Notes under the pieces: model-generated | Database searches by the model: none | The model's input: the letters and a program-made list of their open reading frames with translations, nothing else | Told to the model about the DNA's origin: nothing | In this document: positions 23,090 through 34,953 of the stretch, piece after piece | Layout of the letters: every line of letters begins with the position of its first letter | Numbering within the stretch: position 1 is the stretch's first letter | NCBI GenBank assembly: GCA_015680685.1 | Contig: MNCI01009176.1 | Coordinates: forward strand, 124,001-188,000 | Direction: 5' to 3' | DNA length: 64,000 nt | Source: Gnetum montanum | Taxonomy: Eukaryota; Streptophyta; Gnetopsida; Gnetales; Gnetaceae | Program-made: the position numbers and the translations under genes

Positions 23090-25320
23090 GATGTCCAAAA
23101 CTTAAGAAAGTGGGTTAGCACATTCCATAATATCATATAATTAAGAAACTAAAGGAAAACTATATACATACATACATATAACTTGCTAAGGATGACAAAG
23201 ATAGGACAAGCCATTAATACCAAAATCACTATTTATTGAGAAAATATATGAGGTCTTACAAGTGGTCTATACCATAAATGATTTCATGAATAGCACATTA
23301 CAGTATCTCATGAATAACACATTCTCCTCCTTTTTGGACATCATATAATAGATATCACAAATATATTTTAGTATTAAAGAGAGAAACAACACCTGTTTCA
23401 TTAAAGACCTTAGATCTAGTATTTAAAAAAATTAAAATGGTGAAATCTAAGCAAAACAAAAAATTAGACATAACCAATCATATCCTTAATACAATGCTCA
23501 TAAAGCAATTTGATATAACCATATTAATTACAAGAGTTTGCACTAATGAAGGCCATCTTTAGGTAAAAGATTAAAAAATATTAACCAAAATCAGCTTATA
23601 CTTTTACCATATAGACTATACAAAATTATAATATGAATAAACTTTTTCTTTCTCATTTTTAGGTGGTAGAAATGGAATTATTATATCTTTAGTGTCTTTT
23701 GGTGAGAGTCTTGGTAGGCTTCCCCTACATCGATGGCCCAAAAGATAATGATCGTTGATGAGGTATAGGCTCTCCTTGTGTAAGTGCTTTCAACTTTTGT
23801 AATGCATCTACTACTTGAAATTCCTTTCTTTATCATCTTGCCTTTGTAGATATGCAATTTTGAAACCCATCAAATTATGCATCATGATAAGTCTATAATG
23901 TCATACCAAGTCAAGTATGGAGACTTTTGGAAACTAAAGTCTCATATTATTAGTATTTATGATAGAAGTTATTTTTCAAAATTTTCAACATAGATACCAA
24001 TATAATAATTTTCCTTTATATGTTCAACATAGAGCTTCTTGTTAATGAATAATAGTCAAGTTCCTTGAACTACATGCCTCCACTACATAGTAGTTAAGGG
24101 TCCAAAACTTTATTTCTCAATATTCATAAAAAATATTTCAAACTCATTTGGTACATATTATAGCCCAACAAATAATACAAGTAGTATATGAGCTGGATAA
24201 CAAGGTATATATTTTCTAGAACTAGTGAGATGATGCAAACTTATTAGCTCCTACCTTGTGAATTTTTGTATCTTGGTCCTCTATTAAAACAAATCTCATC
24301 AATATCCATTCAAACTTTGATGGTCATATGCTTTTATCTATAGCTCAACATATTACAAGATTAAGTGATATTATCTTTCGATAACCAAGGATTTCCAAGA
24401 GCATCCATTCAATGAATTTTCTATCTACTAATATTTATCAACAAAAACTAATCTACACTAAGTCTAAAAGAGAAGGAGTAAAAACTTACCATTACTTACT
24501 TTGCTTACTTTCTCGAATAGACATGATTAATGGAGTTTGAGATGAGGTTCTCCATCATAGAGTACCTCCTTAGCATGCAAAAATCTCCTATCTTTTCTTT
24601 CATCAGCATTTTTATTTGAATCTTCAAATTCATGTGAGGCTCCTTCTTTGTTAGGTTCATGTTCTTTGAAATGAGAGGGTTGATAATTTTTATAGTTATG
24701 GGTCTTGATCCCTTAATTTCATTACAGCCTATTCCTTCCTCTTATTCATTGGTTCTCTATGCTTTTGTATCTTACAAGATACACTTACTAGACTCCCCTT
24801 ATCAAGTAGTCATATTATTTTGCTTTATATATGGTTGATAATAACCTTGTTCATGTCTGCATACTTTACAACAAAAATATATGGTATCTCTAATTTGGAT
24901 AGGATTATCAAACCTAGTCTTGTTTCTCATTTTAGATTATACTAAACTTGTACAAGCATTTTTTAAGTGGCCTCCTCTATATTTTTATTGTTGTACTAAT
25001 TTTATAGCACTTCCCCATCTTGTGTATTTCTACACTTATGCTTAAATGAATCAATTAGTAACTAAACCTAAGCCTTTACATTTGAGATTTTTCCTTTTAA
25101 AGTGGAGCATATACCATAGAGTTTACAAAGTTCATTCTCTTTTCTATGCATATTTTTTTCTTGAAGTAAATAATGTAGAGTAATAACTTCTCACATAATT
25201 CACTATACCTTTCATCATCTTTACCTTTCAATTCTTCAAGGACTTGTATAGATTTTTCATGTGTAAGGGCCATGCATATAAGATGTGAATCCACTGTAGT
25301 ATCATTTTCTTTCTCCTCAC
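23090..25320 (-). other. Internal region of copia-type element without recognisable pol
   Basis: I looked on both strands for copia integrase and RT blocks and saw none. One open stretch on the minus strand (25294-25097) reads EKSIQVLEELKGKDDERYSELCEKLL, a short helical peptide that could be the end of gag. The rest is AT-rich and stop-ridden. Confidence 0.4.
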
Positions 25321-25329
25321 TTTTTTCAC

Positions 25330-26288
25330 CATCCTAGATGGTGTAGAAATGTTTTTTTTTTCCTATCAACTTCAGATTGATCCTTCTTTGGAAACCTATC
25401 AACACTTGGATATTTGGAGGCCACATGGTCTCTACCACCACAAATCAAACATTTTATAGAGAATGTATCAAGATTTGAACTTTTAAAATTCTTACCTCTT
25501 TATTTGCCTTTGGTCTCAAGTTGATTAAAGCTTTTTCCTTTTCTTACAAGTAATCTTTGTACTCGATAAGAAAGCTAATTCATCTTCACTATTAGCTTCA
25601 TGTTCAATTGGCTCCTTCTCCTTTGATGAGATTTTAAGGGCAATAGGCTTTTCTTTGATTGCACCTTCACTAATGAGGTTCATCTCATAGGCAATAAGTG
25701 CATTTTGTAGTTCTTCAAATTTCAAGACTAAAAAATCCCTAATTTTCTTAATGGCCATTACCATGGGTCTAAATTCAAGTTGCAAGGTTCTTATCATATT
25801 GATGATAATATCACTTTTGGACAGAACCTTATTTGTACCTCTAATCACTAGAACAAGATTGTTGACCCTTGAAAAGTAGTCTTTAATTTTCTCTTTTTAT
25901 GTCATTTGTAATTTATTATATTCACTTTGTAAAACTAGAAGCTTTGATTATTTTACAACTGATGTACCTTCATAGGTTACTTGTAGTGTTTTCCAAATTT
26001 CTTTACCAGTCTCACACCCAATTACTCTATTAAATTCATATTTGTTCAAAGAAAAATAAAGAAAATTCTTTTCTTTAATCAAACACAACTTATTTTTTTC
26101 ATCTTGCTTCCATTTTCTTCTTAGCTTGGTAGCTAATGTATTGTTATCGATGGATGGTATGTAACCTTCAAGAATAAATTCCAGACTTCGAACTCCATAG
26201 ATTCAAAGAATACTTGCATTCTAGCTTTCCAATATGTAAAGTTGATCCCATTGAACATAGGTGACTTGGTGTAGGATGTTCCTTCCAT
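25330..26288 (-). pseudogene. gag: gag pseudogene of copia-type element (UBN2-like, zinc knuckle)
   Basis: The start ATG at 26288, 44 bases after the PBS, opens a frame reading NGINFTYWKARMQVF. This is the classic N-terminal F-x-G-x-NF-x-YW-x2-RM of plant copia gag. After stops and a frameshift, 25848-25525 is open for 107 codons with helical IIINMIRTLQLEFRPMVMAI and FEELQNALIAYEMN, which fit the UBN2 gag domain (L-P-x2-F-x-P-x-V-x-AI and L-x2-L-x-G-L-x2-YE). At 25451-25407 the zinc knuckle reads CLICGGRDHVASKYP. This is C-x2-C-x4-H with the fourth ligand lost (K where C is expected). Confidence 0.75.
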
Positions 26289-26331
26289 CGTTCACTCTTG
26301 AGATACTAAGCTCTAAACTAGAGAGTACTAG

Positions 26332-26343
26332 CCTCTTATACCA
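26332..26343 (-). other. Primer-binding site, tRNA-Met type
   Basis: On the minus strand TGGTATAAGAGG lies two bases after the 5' LTR end. It matches TGGTATCAGAGC except for two positions. Confidence 0.75.
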
Positions 26344-26345
26344 CT

Positions 26346-27451
26346 TGAGCATTGAGGACTTAAAAGGAGGGTTGAATAAGTTCCCCAAATTAAATAACCA
26401 AGACTACTAAAACTACACAAATTTTTTACATGGTTTTCCAACTTGGTTATGTCCACACTTAGAGGGTAGAATCCTTGCACACCTTTGGACTTTGTTCCTT
26501 CAAAATTTGGCTTAAAAGGCATCACAACCTTTACAAAGTTCTAAGCTTTGCTTGAAGTGTTTTCTCACTAGACAAAAACTCAATCCCTTAAGGTTCCAAA
26601 AGCTCAAAATGTAGTTTCAAGGATCCCATAACCTTTACAAAATGCGAGCTCTGCATCAGAGTGTTTCATCAAGGTTTTACACTCAACGTTACAAGGTTTT
26701 AACAAGCTTAATGAAGATGCCTTCTCATGAGAAGCACATCAATCTCATAAGGCTTACAAGAAGAGAAGAAGAATTAAAGAGAGAGTGTAACTCACTTTAT
26801 AAATTTCTTACAATAAAGCTCTCAACATATACAATAATTCATAATACTTCAAAAATGATAAACATAATGAAAAAAAAAAGGTAATTACCTTGATAAACAA
26901 TAATGGGATTGATTAATGAATAGTGCTTGTTCATTTCCTAAGAATTCCACTTTGTTTTATAGCCTTTTACTTTATAAAAACTACTCAAAATTCATGCAAC
27001 AACTAGAAAGTGGTTGATTGGGAAATTCCATTCAAGGTTGGAATGTCTATCTAAAAAAACTTCTATTTTGGTGGGACATCCCATAGAAAATTGGGATGTT
27101 TTCCTTGGGACATCTCAGTTGGAACATCCCAGCAACAATTAGGATGTCTCCTGTCAATCTAGAACATTTAGCCTACAAGTGAACTTTGAACTCTAGACCA
27201 TTTCTCTAACATTTTGACATCTCAGTAGACATTGGAACATCTTCATTTGGCTTGTAGACTCTATTTGCATCCCATTTCTCATTTTTTCATCCTAGCTCTT
27301 ATTTTATCATCCTAGCTCTCATTTGTCATTTTAGATCTCTTCTTGTTTCAAGGCTCTTGCTTAATTATCTTGTCACCTTGTTCTTTTCTTAGCCTTGAAA
27401 GATAAAAATAATATTTTCATATTCTCAATTTTCTAAGGTTTTGACATACCA
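26346..27451 (-). repeat. 5' LTR of minus-strand copia-type element
   Basis: This LTR is about 1.1 kb and matches 22002-23061 throughout. It ends (minus strand) in CAATGCTCA, then AG and the PBS. The LTR pair differs at many positions and by small indels. Confidence 0.8.
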
Positions 27452-27710
27452 AAAATTTAACAAGGTAGTCACCTTCTCAATGTTCTAGTCTGGCACATGT
27501 GTAGTAGTAGGCGACTACACAACTTTCAAAGGAGATAAAAAAGATGATTATGATTAAACAGATGACATCTAAGAGGATGTGGGTGCACTTGACATCTAGT
27601 TTTGATTGATTCATGAAGAGAAAAATTACCATTAGTTCCTTAAGCTTGGTCCTCTTGAGCTTAAGGACTTGTTGCAGTGGATCAAATTCTATGAGGTTGT
27701 CATTCAATCT
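27452..27710 (-). other. Short spacer with coding-like minus-strand patch
   Basis: Between the copia-type LTR and the Athila-like LTR a minus-strand stretch reads LIEFDPLQQVLKLKRTKLKEL, a helical and basic peptide. It may be a fragment of one of the coiled-coil ORFs of this window. Too little remains to say more. Confidence 0.3.
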
Positions 27711-28597
27711 TGATGAGTGACAAGGTACCCCTACACCCAACATAGAAACCATAAGCATTCATGTGTGACCTAGTCAAATTCTATAGACCTTAAGTTCTTA
27801 AGTACATTGGTTTTAGGATGTGAGATCTAATCATGACAATCATTGTCTTCTCAACTATACTTGTGGAGCTCAATTGTATGGTTAAGTATAATTGAGGCAC
27901 ATGATTTTTATTATTTTATATTTGATTTATCTATGATTAAGAATAGGTTGAAACATAATTTATAATCAATTTAACTTAATCTAATTTCTTATCAATAACT
28001 AACTATCCTAACATAAGTATTTGATCCCACTTTTCATGCACATCTTAAACACGTATAACGTTGTTAGGTTACCAAATGTTAAGCGTTATTAGGATTACCA
28101 AGATTCATACATATGCTTGAAGTGGTCATACTTATGTGGTTAATTAATTAATTACTATTAAATGTAATTATCTTAATTTAGCTTAATTACTTAAAATCAT
28201 TAAAGGAAACTGCATGAAACATCAAATGCATAAATAAAGTATTTAAGCTAGCTAAGGTGCTGCAAGGTTTGATCAAAAAGCTCATCCTTATTTTTGCACA
28301 CACTATTATGCTTAGGTATAATACTAGTTAAACAAAGATATGTACACTCAATGACTCCTATTATGGGCACTTTGAAAAATATTCTAACTCTAGAGAAAAC
28401 AAATTGCAAGAGCTCTACTATGCTATGACAAAAACTATATGGAAACCATATGTCCAAGCACTATATTTATAGGCCAACATATACCCCACAATATCATATA
28501 TTTGACATTGCATCTTGGGGTCCAATTTTTGGTATCCAATATTGAGGATTTGATATTGCATATTTGATATTAGAGCACAACTAAGCATGATTCATCA
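27711..28597 (-). repeat. Athila-like LTR, copy 3 (3' LTR, minus strand)
   Basis: This LTR is 887 bp. On the minus strand it starts TGATGAATCATGC and ends ACTCATCA, the same 6-bp inverted termini as copy 2. It contains a TATA box at 28464-28471 and the terminal block with GGGTACC seen in copies 1 and 2. Confidence 0.8.
28464..28471 (-). promoter_or_regulatory. LTR TATA box (copy 3)
   Basis: On the minus strand TATAAATA stands in the same position relative to the LTR start as in copies 1 and 2, after ATATTG/GATATT repeats. Confidence 0.6.
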
Positions 28598-30560
28598 TAC
28601 CCCCACAACTAAATGAAAACTCATTCTCAAGTGAACAAAAGAAGAAGCAAGTTCCTTGCAAAATATTGGGCAAGTATGGGATTATTGATTGATATGAAAA
28701 CTTGACTTAGATGAAATAAATAAATTCTAAGTGCCTGAGTGTACGAATTTACAATCATTTACAAAATTTGATGTTCATGACAAGATAAGTAAACACCATA
28801 GATAGAATTTGACTCCTTTGGTAGTAGAAGAGCGGGGGAGAAGATTCAATGATCATGAAGGATCCTTGTCACATGGTGTTGCTACTTATCCTTTTGTGAA
28901 GATAGCCTCACTTCAAGTTCACACTTTCCACTGCAATCAGAACAAAATTACAGATTAGTATGTAATGTGTAACATATAGCTTTTAAGTACCTTGTCTCGT
29001 CGGTGGTTACACTTGGCTAGGTTATGATTATGGTGGATTGATTCCTTTAATATTTTTAGTGGGAAGGTTGAAAAATAGGTGAAATGGATAATTAGTCCAT
29101 TAAATTTTGAAAATTTCAAATGTGATGAAATTCTTAAAGAAGGTTTAAGAATTCACAACATATAAAAAGAGGGTTTCACTAAAAAACGTTCTGAAGATGT
29201 GCACAATTGGATATCATGAATGGAACATGCAAAAGGATTTAATTGTGAGAATGTCCAAAGATAAGGAACTTAACTAATCCAACCAAAAGATATGCAAGTG
29301 GGTCCTTCCCAGAGCAACCACAAGCCTTTTATTTCCCTTGCATAACTTCAAATCAAGGAGTTTGTGGGCTCCATAGATGATTAATGGTTATGGAAAGTTA
29401 AGTACAAAAACCTAGAAGAATCTACCTAAGAAGTTCAACACATCAAACCAAGACATTGAACAAGAACATGAAATCAATAGTGATGTGAGACATGGAAAGC
29501 ATAGATGGATGAGAGATAGTGGAATGGAGTTCCTGATTAAGGTTACATGAAGTCCCTTGTGAATTTTGTGATTAAATAGCCTGATAAAATCTATCCTTAG
29601 TCTAGAAAAAATCCAACAATATTCAGTGACATTGCATCACCATTCTAAGACTAATCCACCCCTTTGAGACACAAGAGTGCTCACACAAGGCAACCATCGT
29701 TCCTTATTAAAGAAGAAACGAGAAGTAGAAAGTGAGGAAGGGCCGTACTTAGAGGGGACCTTCAATCATTGGCAACATGTCTTTCTAGTCCCATAACCAA
29801 TGCTTGTAGCATGTTTATGTTGTTTAAGGAATGTGATTTGAATTCCTACTATTGTTTTTTTTTTTTCTAATGATGGGAATGACACCATGCAAAGACTTAT
29901 TCAACTTCCTGTTATTGGTCGACATGAAATGGTAAGAAATCCACGAAAACACATATGCACCCAAGTAAGCAAAAAGGCACAAAGAGTACCGAATCCCCTT
30001 GCAGTCACACCTTATTCAAACCTTTGAATCCTTTCCAAATCTGGAAACTACCAAGGTCATAAGTTCATTAAAGTTGTATTAATGAAAAAGAGATTACACA
30101 TTTCTAGTATAAGGAAAATCATAGAGTTTGTGGATGGGTAGATGTTATGGACTCATTGCCTATTTCATGGAAAAGAAACCATGTCCTAATTATTAGTAAT
30201 AAAATTCGAAGCTAGAATCTAGATACCAACAATCAGAAAATCAAATAACACATGCCCACATCAAACAAACCACATTGTACGCTATTGGTAATAAGACACA
30301 TTATTATTAAAACATAATAAGAAAATCACATCCAAAATAAATAAAAATATACAAGAAAGTATAAAATATTTAAGAAAAATAAAACGTACTAACGATGTTG
30401 TAAAACAAAAAGGTGTAAGATAAAGAATGTGTAAAACAAAAAGTTATAAAAATAACAAAGTGTAAAACAAAAACATGTAAAAAAGGATGAAAAACTAAGG
30501 AGTCACTTATATAGTTAGCATGGATGGCCATCTCCCCCATGACTAAGTTGAAAGAAGGAA
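28598..30560 (-). other. Polypurine tract and post-pol spacer of Athila-like element
   Basis: TTGTGGGGGTA (minus strand, 28598-28608) is the polypurine tract. The rest matches 6481-8641 in inverted orientation, including a matching homopolymer run (29849-29859 and 7091-7101). No envelope-like ORF is seen. Confidence 0.55.
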
Positions 30561-30599
30561 ATCCAAAAGATTAAGTGTGGTTGTCCATTTAATGAGGCG

Positions 30600-31920
30600 T
30601 TTGTTGCATTGGCTTGCTTAAGCTCGTGGAAAGGTGTGACTTGTTGCATGTTGACTAGTTGTTTTTGGTCTAGCCTCTCACCTAGAAGGAAAAGTTTAGT
30701 AAATTATATAGGGTCCTTCCCACAATGTTTGGAACTTAGTTCATTGAGGTATGTGTGTGGGATTCTAGTAAAGAATCTTATCTCCCAGTTGAAATTTGAA
30801 TTTTCTAATTTTAAGGTCATGGTGTTTTTTGTTGAATACCTTGTGTAACTCATTAGATGATAGGGCTACCAATCAGTTTTTATCTAGCAAGTTGAGATTC
30901 ATTAATCTTTCTTTTTGTACTAAACTCAAGTCAAGGTCAAGATCCCAGGTTGTTAAAAGTGTATGAAGATTGGATTGAATAGGAAGTTTTGGTAATTTTC
31001 CCTACACTAGCTCATAAGGAGAATAGCCTATAGGAAGTTTTCATGTTGAACAGTAGGTCTAAAGGACATCATTGAGTTTTGTGCTCTAGTCTTTCTTATA
31101 TTTGTTGACAATTATCATTAGGATCTTTGTGATTTCCCTATTTGTAACCTTATCTTGACCATTGGCTTGGGGGTGGTAGGGTGTTGTTAGTTTATGTTCA
31201 ACATACAAGCATTGCAAAAGCTTCTAAAAGGTAGTACTTGTAAAGTGGGTTCTATTGTTAAAAATTAGTGCATGTGGCACACCAAACTTGTTTACAACAT
31301 TTTGTTATACAAATTGAGCAATAGTAAAAGCTGTACAATCAGTGACGGCTACTGCTTTTGCCCATTTTGTACAATAGTTAATAGCAACTATGATGTACAC
31401 ATTTTTATTTGACATGGGCATGATGGAACCCTATGAAATCAATGCCCCAAATGTTAAAGGGTTCCAATGGTTGGATCCACTATTAAGGTCCCTCTATTCA
31501 AGTATCCATTCCACCATCTTGTTGGTAGTGTTCACAAGAGTGAACATATTGGTGAGCATCCCTGACGAGTGTTGGCTAACAATATTCTACCATTAGGAAT
31601 TAATGGTTGTATGTCTTCCAACATAGTGGACTCCACAAGGACCTTCATGAGCATCTTGGAGAATGTGTAGTTGATTAACATCAGGGATAAACCAACAAAC
31701 TAGACCATTGACACACACCTTGTAGAGGTGTCCTTTGATCTCCATGAAGCATTTTACATGGTGAAGAAAGTATTATTTCTTTCAATGGTCCAACCCTTGT
31801 GGCATCTCTTGGGTGAGAACATAAGTGAGAATGCCATCATACCATTTAGGCTTTATAGGTAATTGTTTAGTTATGGCCTCAGTAAAGAGGAGTTCATTAG
31901 AAAATAGAATAGATAGTAGA
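30600..31920 (-). pseudogene. pol: Integrase pseudogene (Athila-like)
   Basis: Read on the minus strand, the catalytic core begins WGIDFIG (31449-31435), then VYIIVAINYCTKWAKAVAV, FGVPHALIFNNRTHF, TPYHPQANGQDKVTNREI and, near the end, FQLGDKILYQN and LWEGPYII. This is the full order of a Ty3/gypsy integrase core and C-terminal domain. The second catalytic aspartate (SDNG or SDRG in relatives) reads FNNR, and the catalytic glutamate after GQ is changed to K. At least one frameshift and several stops are present. Confidence 0.75.
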
Positions 31921-31939
31921 CTTTCATCCTATCTGTTGT

Positions 31940-32300
31940 CCTATCATAACTAAGATAAGTGATCAGTGACCACATTCTCTATTTCCTTTTGATCTACCAT
32001 CAGAAGATCAAATTTCTGCAAGATCACTAGCCATCGTATGACATGGGGGCTTACTGTTGGCTTATTCATCAAGAAGCAAATGGTGCTATGATCTATGTGC
32101 ACAAATACTTTGTATCCAAGCACATAATGCCTAAACTTCTCTAGAGAAAACACCACTATCATCAATTCTTTTTCTATGGTGGTGTAGTTTAGTTGTGCAT
32201 CCACAATGCTTTAGCTTGTGCAATGGATGTAATATGGACATTTCTTATTGTCCAACTACATGAGCACAACTCCCAAGGCATAATTTGATTCATTTATCAT
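31940..32300 (-). pseudogene. pol: RNase H pseudogene (Athila-like)
   Basis: The open frame 32204-31950 (minus) reads NYTTIEKELMIVVFSLEKFR, YVLGYKVFVHIDHSTICFLM, RWLVILQKFDLLMVDQKEIE and ends VTDHLS. All are standard Ty3/gypsy RNase H blocks in the right order, and the TEKE-type and DHS residues are kept. The frame is intact over 84 codons although its neighbours are broken. Confidence 0.85.
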
Positions 32301-33560
32301 AACATGAAATGGTTTGGACTAGTCAAGTTCTTGTAGAATTGGAGTTTCTACAAATTTCTCCTTTAGTTGCTAGAATGCTTTTTCACATTCCATGGTCCAA
32401 ACAAATGAAAGATCTTTCTTTGTTAGCTCAACCAATGATTTTGTGATCTTAGAGAAATTCTCTATGAATTATCACTAATAGCTTGTGTGTCCAAGTAATG
32501 ACTGAACATCTTTGACTATTTTTGGTTAATAAGTTATTCCTTGGATGTTCCTTATTTTTTAGGGCCTACCTCAATTCTTGCTTGTGATATTCTATGCCCC
32601 AATACAATGCCCTCCTAGACCATCAGATAACCTTTTGTCAATTGAGTCATAGATTTGTTTCAAAAAATCTTTTTAGTACTTGGTCAAGGTGGTCTAGGGC
32701 TTGCTCAAATGTAGCTTCATAGGTGGAGAAGTCATCCATGAAGACTTTCATACCACTACCTATCTGTTATTGAAAAATTCTTAAGACAAGGTGTTGCAAT
32801 GTAGTAGGAGCATTGCATAGACTAAAATGCATCTTGCAATATGCAAAAGTTCCCTAGGGACTCATGAATGTTGTCTTGGCCTGGTTCTCTAAAATGATCT
32901 AGATTTGGTTATAGCCACTATAACTGTCTAGAAAACTGTAAAAGCAATGCCTAGATATTATGTCTAACACCTGATCAACGAATGGTAATGAAAATGATCC
33001 TTAAATGTTGCCATATTCAGTAGCCAAAAATTGATGTAGATTTTCCACTTGTCACCTTTCTTTGGCTCAATCACAAGTGGGCTAACCCACTCACTATTTG
33101 CAATGGCATAGATAAACCCTACCTTAAAGAGATGTTTGATTTCCTTCTTGATGATCTACTTTAGTTTGGGGTTCAATTGCCTTTGTGGCTATCTCTTTGG
33201 CTTCTTGGAAAGATCAGTGTAGATACAATGCTGGGATATCCTTAGATTAATCCTTATGAGTTCAAGACATGACCAAGCAAAGGTTGTTGACCTTTTTCAA
33301 CCACATTCAACAACATCTATTTCTATTCTGGAGCAAGATTAGCATTGATTATTACCAACTTCTAATTTTTTAAGAATACATATTTCATGCCAAAGGGTAG
33401 AGTTTTTAATTCAAGGGGCTCTTGCTTGAAATTTTCAAGAATTTCCAACTCTCCCCAATAGGTATCATCATTTGCATTTTTAGAGAGTTGGTGATGAACT
33501 TGCTCTAGTTCATCCATGCCTATGACATATGCACATGTTAAGCTCTCATTAGGCTTCATG
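32300..33560 (-). pseudogene. pol: Reverse transcriptase pseudogene (Athila-like)
   Basis: The frame starts in 33559-33362 (minus) with LELKTLPFGMKYVFL, the Athila-type entry block of RT. Further blocks are SEWVSPLVIEPKKGDKW, FYSFLDSYSGYNQI, KTTFMSP-x-GTFAY, LCNAPTTLQ and VFMDDFSTY (catalytic DD codons within 32731-32739). The active-site pair is intact, unlike the chromovirus-like copy at 17967-17972. About fifteen stops and several frameshifts separate the blocks. Confidence 0.8.
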
Positions 33561-33640
33561 AAAAGTGTGCTACTTTTAGAATCAGTGGTTAGCTACTAGG
33601 TACCTTCTTATTTTGTGGTTGCTATGTATAGACATCTTTG

Positions 33641-34039
33641 AATATTAGCTTATGGTGCACACTGCTTGCATGCATAGATGGATTATTATTTAACAAACTA
33701 GAGTTTCTGCACACAATTTCACCTTATATTGTTGTGCATAATGCATGGAACTCACTTCTTCTCGATATTCTTGAATGCATTTTCTTTAGATATTTCCAGG
33801 GAAAGATCTCTAATGTCTGTTCTTGCATCAATAGTTTTATGTCACAACAAATGTTGTGCAATGCTTTGAGCTTTCTATTACTTTCTGTCTAACAGTGTTT
33901 CTGTTTATAGTTTCTGCAATATTTCTCTCAGCCCCCCGTTCTTTTCCTTGATGCACAAGATCCAACTTAAAATTTTTAAGTCCTTTAAAAATTTTAAAAA
34001 CACCTTTTACAATCACTCCAAAGGTACAGATTGAGTGCC
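33641..34039. other. Spacer at the truncated end of the Athila-like element
   Basis: No recognised feature. A short open frame (33638-33892, plus) is cysteine- and leucine-rich without similarity I can name. An A/T-rich palindrome-like run of AAAATTTTTAA type lies around 33965-34005. Confidence 0.35.
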
Positions 34040-34953
34040 TACATGTTGAGTTATTTCAAGCATACTATATTGGTGAAGAAGCATTATTTATGAAAGATGG
34101 CATGAAGAAAATATATCTACTATAGCTAGAAGATGTTTAGATCTTAAAGAAGATGTGTACTTTAAATATGAAACATTTAGAAACTTGAAAAGACATCCTC
34201 CTAGTATGTAGGCTCATGAACTAAGAAGACATCTAAGGTTAGAAGAAAGACATCATTTCCAAGATCAAAGAAAAAATTTTAGAAGACATCTATAATAAAG
34301 GAAAGGCATTTACTCCATAGAGAAGATTTCTCTAGGGATAAGAAGATGTCTTTATTGCAAGTTAGTAGGAACATAGAAAGACATATTGTACTTAAATAAG
34401 ACATCTTATATGACTATTGGCTAGCTATTAACAAGGGTTCCAATGGTTGTCTCTCTTAATATTCCATAAAGAAGTGAGGGATCAAAGTTCGAGATACTAA
34501 GTGAAGAACAAGTAATGAGTAATGAGTATGGAGCATACCATGAAGCAAGTTTACAAGGTTTATCCCATCCTTGTATGTGTTATAGTATTTTCATGTACAT
34601 AATGTAAGTAATTTAAAAGAAAGTTTAATATTTTCTTGATTTTCTTTCTTATTTATTTTTATCGCTCAGAGGTTTTGTTTCTCTTAAGAGAGATTACACT
34701 TTTTGCTTTGAAGTTAGGCTAGAGCTTGAAGCCTAGACTTGAGCATTAATTGTAATGAAACCTTGTAAAGGTTGTGGTATCCTTAAAATCACATTTTAAG
34801 TGTAACACATTTAGAGGTGTGCAGTGTGCTACCCTTTAAGTGTGAGAGTATCCAAGTTGGGGAACCATGTAAATTATGAGTGACTTTGTTTCCATCAAAA
34901 TTTGTTTTTTGGTTGTGGAACTTATTCATCACCCTCTAAGTTCTTGATCCTCA
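34040..34953 (+). repeat. Isolated copia-type LTR (related to the 22-27 kb element)
   Basis: The 3' half (about 34700-34953) matches the LTRs at 22002-23061 and 26346-27451 in inverted orientation, including AAAGGTTGTGGTATCCTTAA, AGTGTGAGAGTATCCAAGTTGG and the terminus GTTCTTGATCCTCA. The 5' half differs and carries many AGACATCT or AGATGTCT units (34130-34420), shared with the LTR at 46770-47560. No PBS follows, so it is a solo LTR or a 3' LTR. The left edge is approximate. Confidence 0.6.

Larger units (their letters stand above)
22002..27451 (-). mobile_element. Copia-type LTR element, minus strand, pol absent
   Basis: Two LTRs of the same family (22002-23061 and 26346-27451) flank a 3.3 kb internal region. 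Read on the minus strand the order is 5' LTR, tRNA-Met type PBS (26332-26343), gag start at 26288, zinc knuckle (25407-25451), uninformative sequence, polypurine tract (23074-23085), 3' LTR. No integrase, RT or RNase H motif is visible between 25300 and 23090, where more than 3 kb of pol would be expected. It is therefore a gag-only, non-autonomous or deleted copia-type copy. Confidence 0.75.
27711..33640 (-). mobile_element. Athila-like Ty3/gypsy element, minus strand, 5'-truncated
   Basis: Read on the minus strand, a decayed RT starts near 33560 and is followed by RNase H (to 31950), integrase (about 31640-30600), a 2 kb post-pol spacer, a polypurine tract and the 3' LTR (28597-27711). Gag, protease and 5' LTR are absent. 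The element breaks off near 33600-33640, with a copia-type LTR lying beyond. The LTR and spacer match the gag-only element at 2974-9657, so the two are complementary halves of one family. Confidence 0.75.

Noticed and set aside
30609-30848. 79-codon plus-strand frame
   Set aside because: It is the reverse of the integrase C-terminal region that reads on the minus strand.
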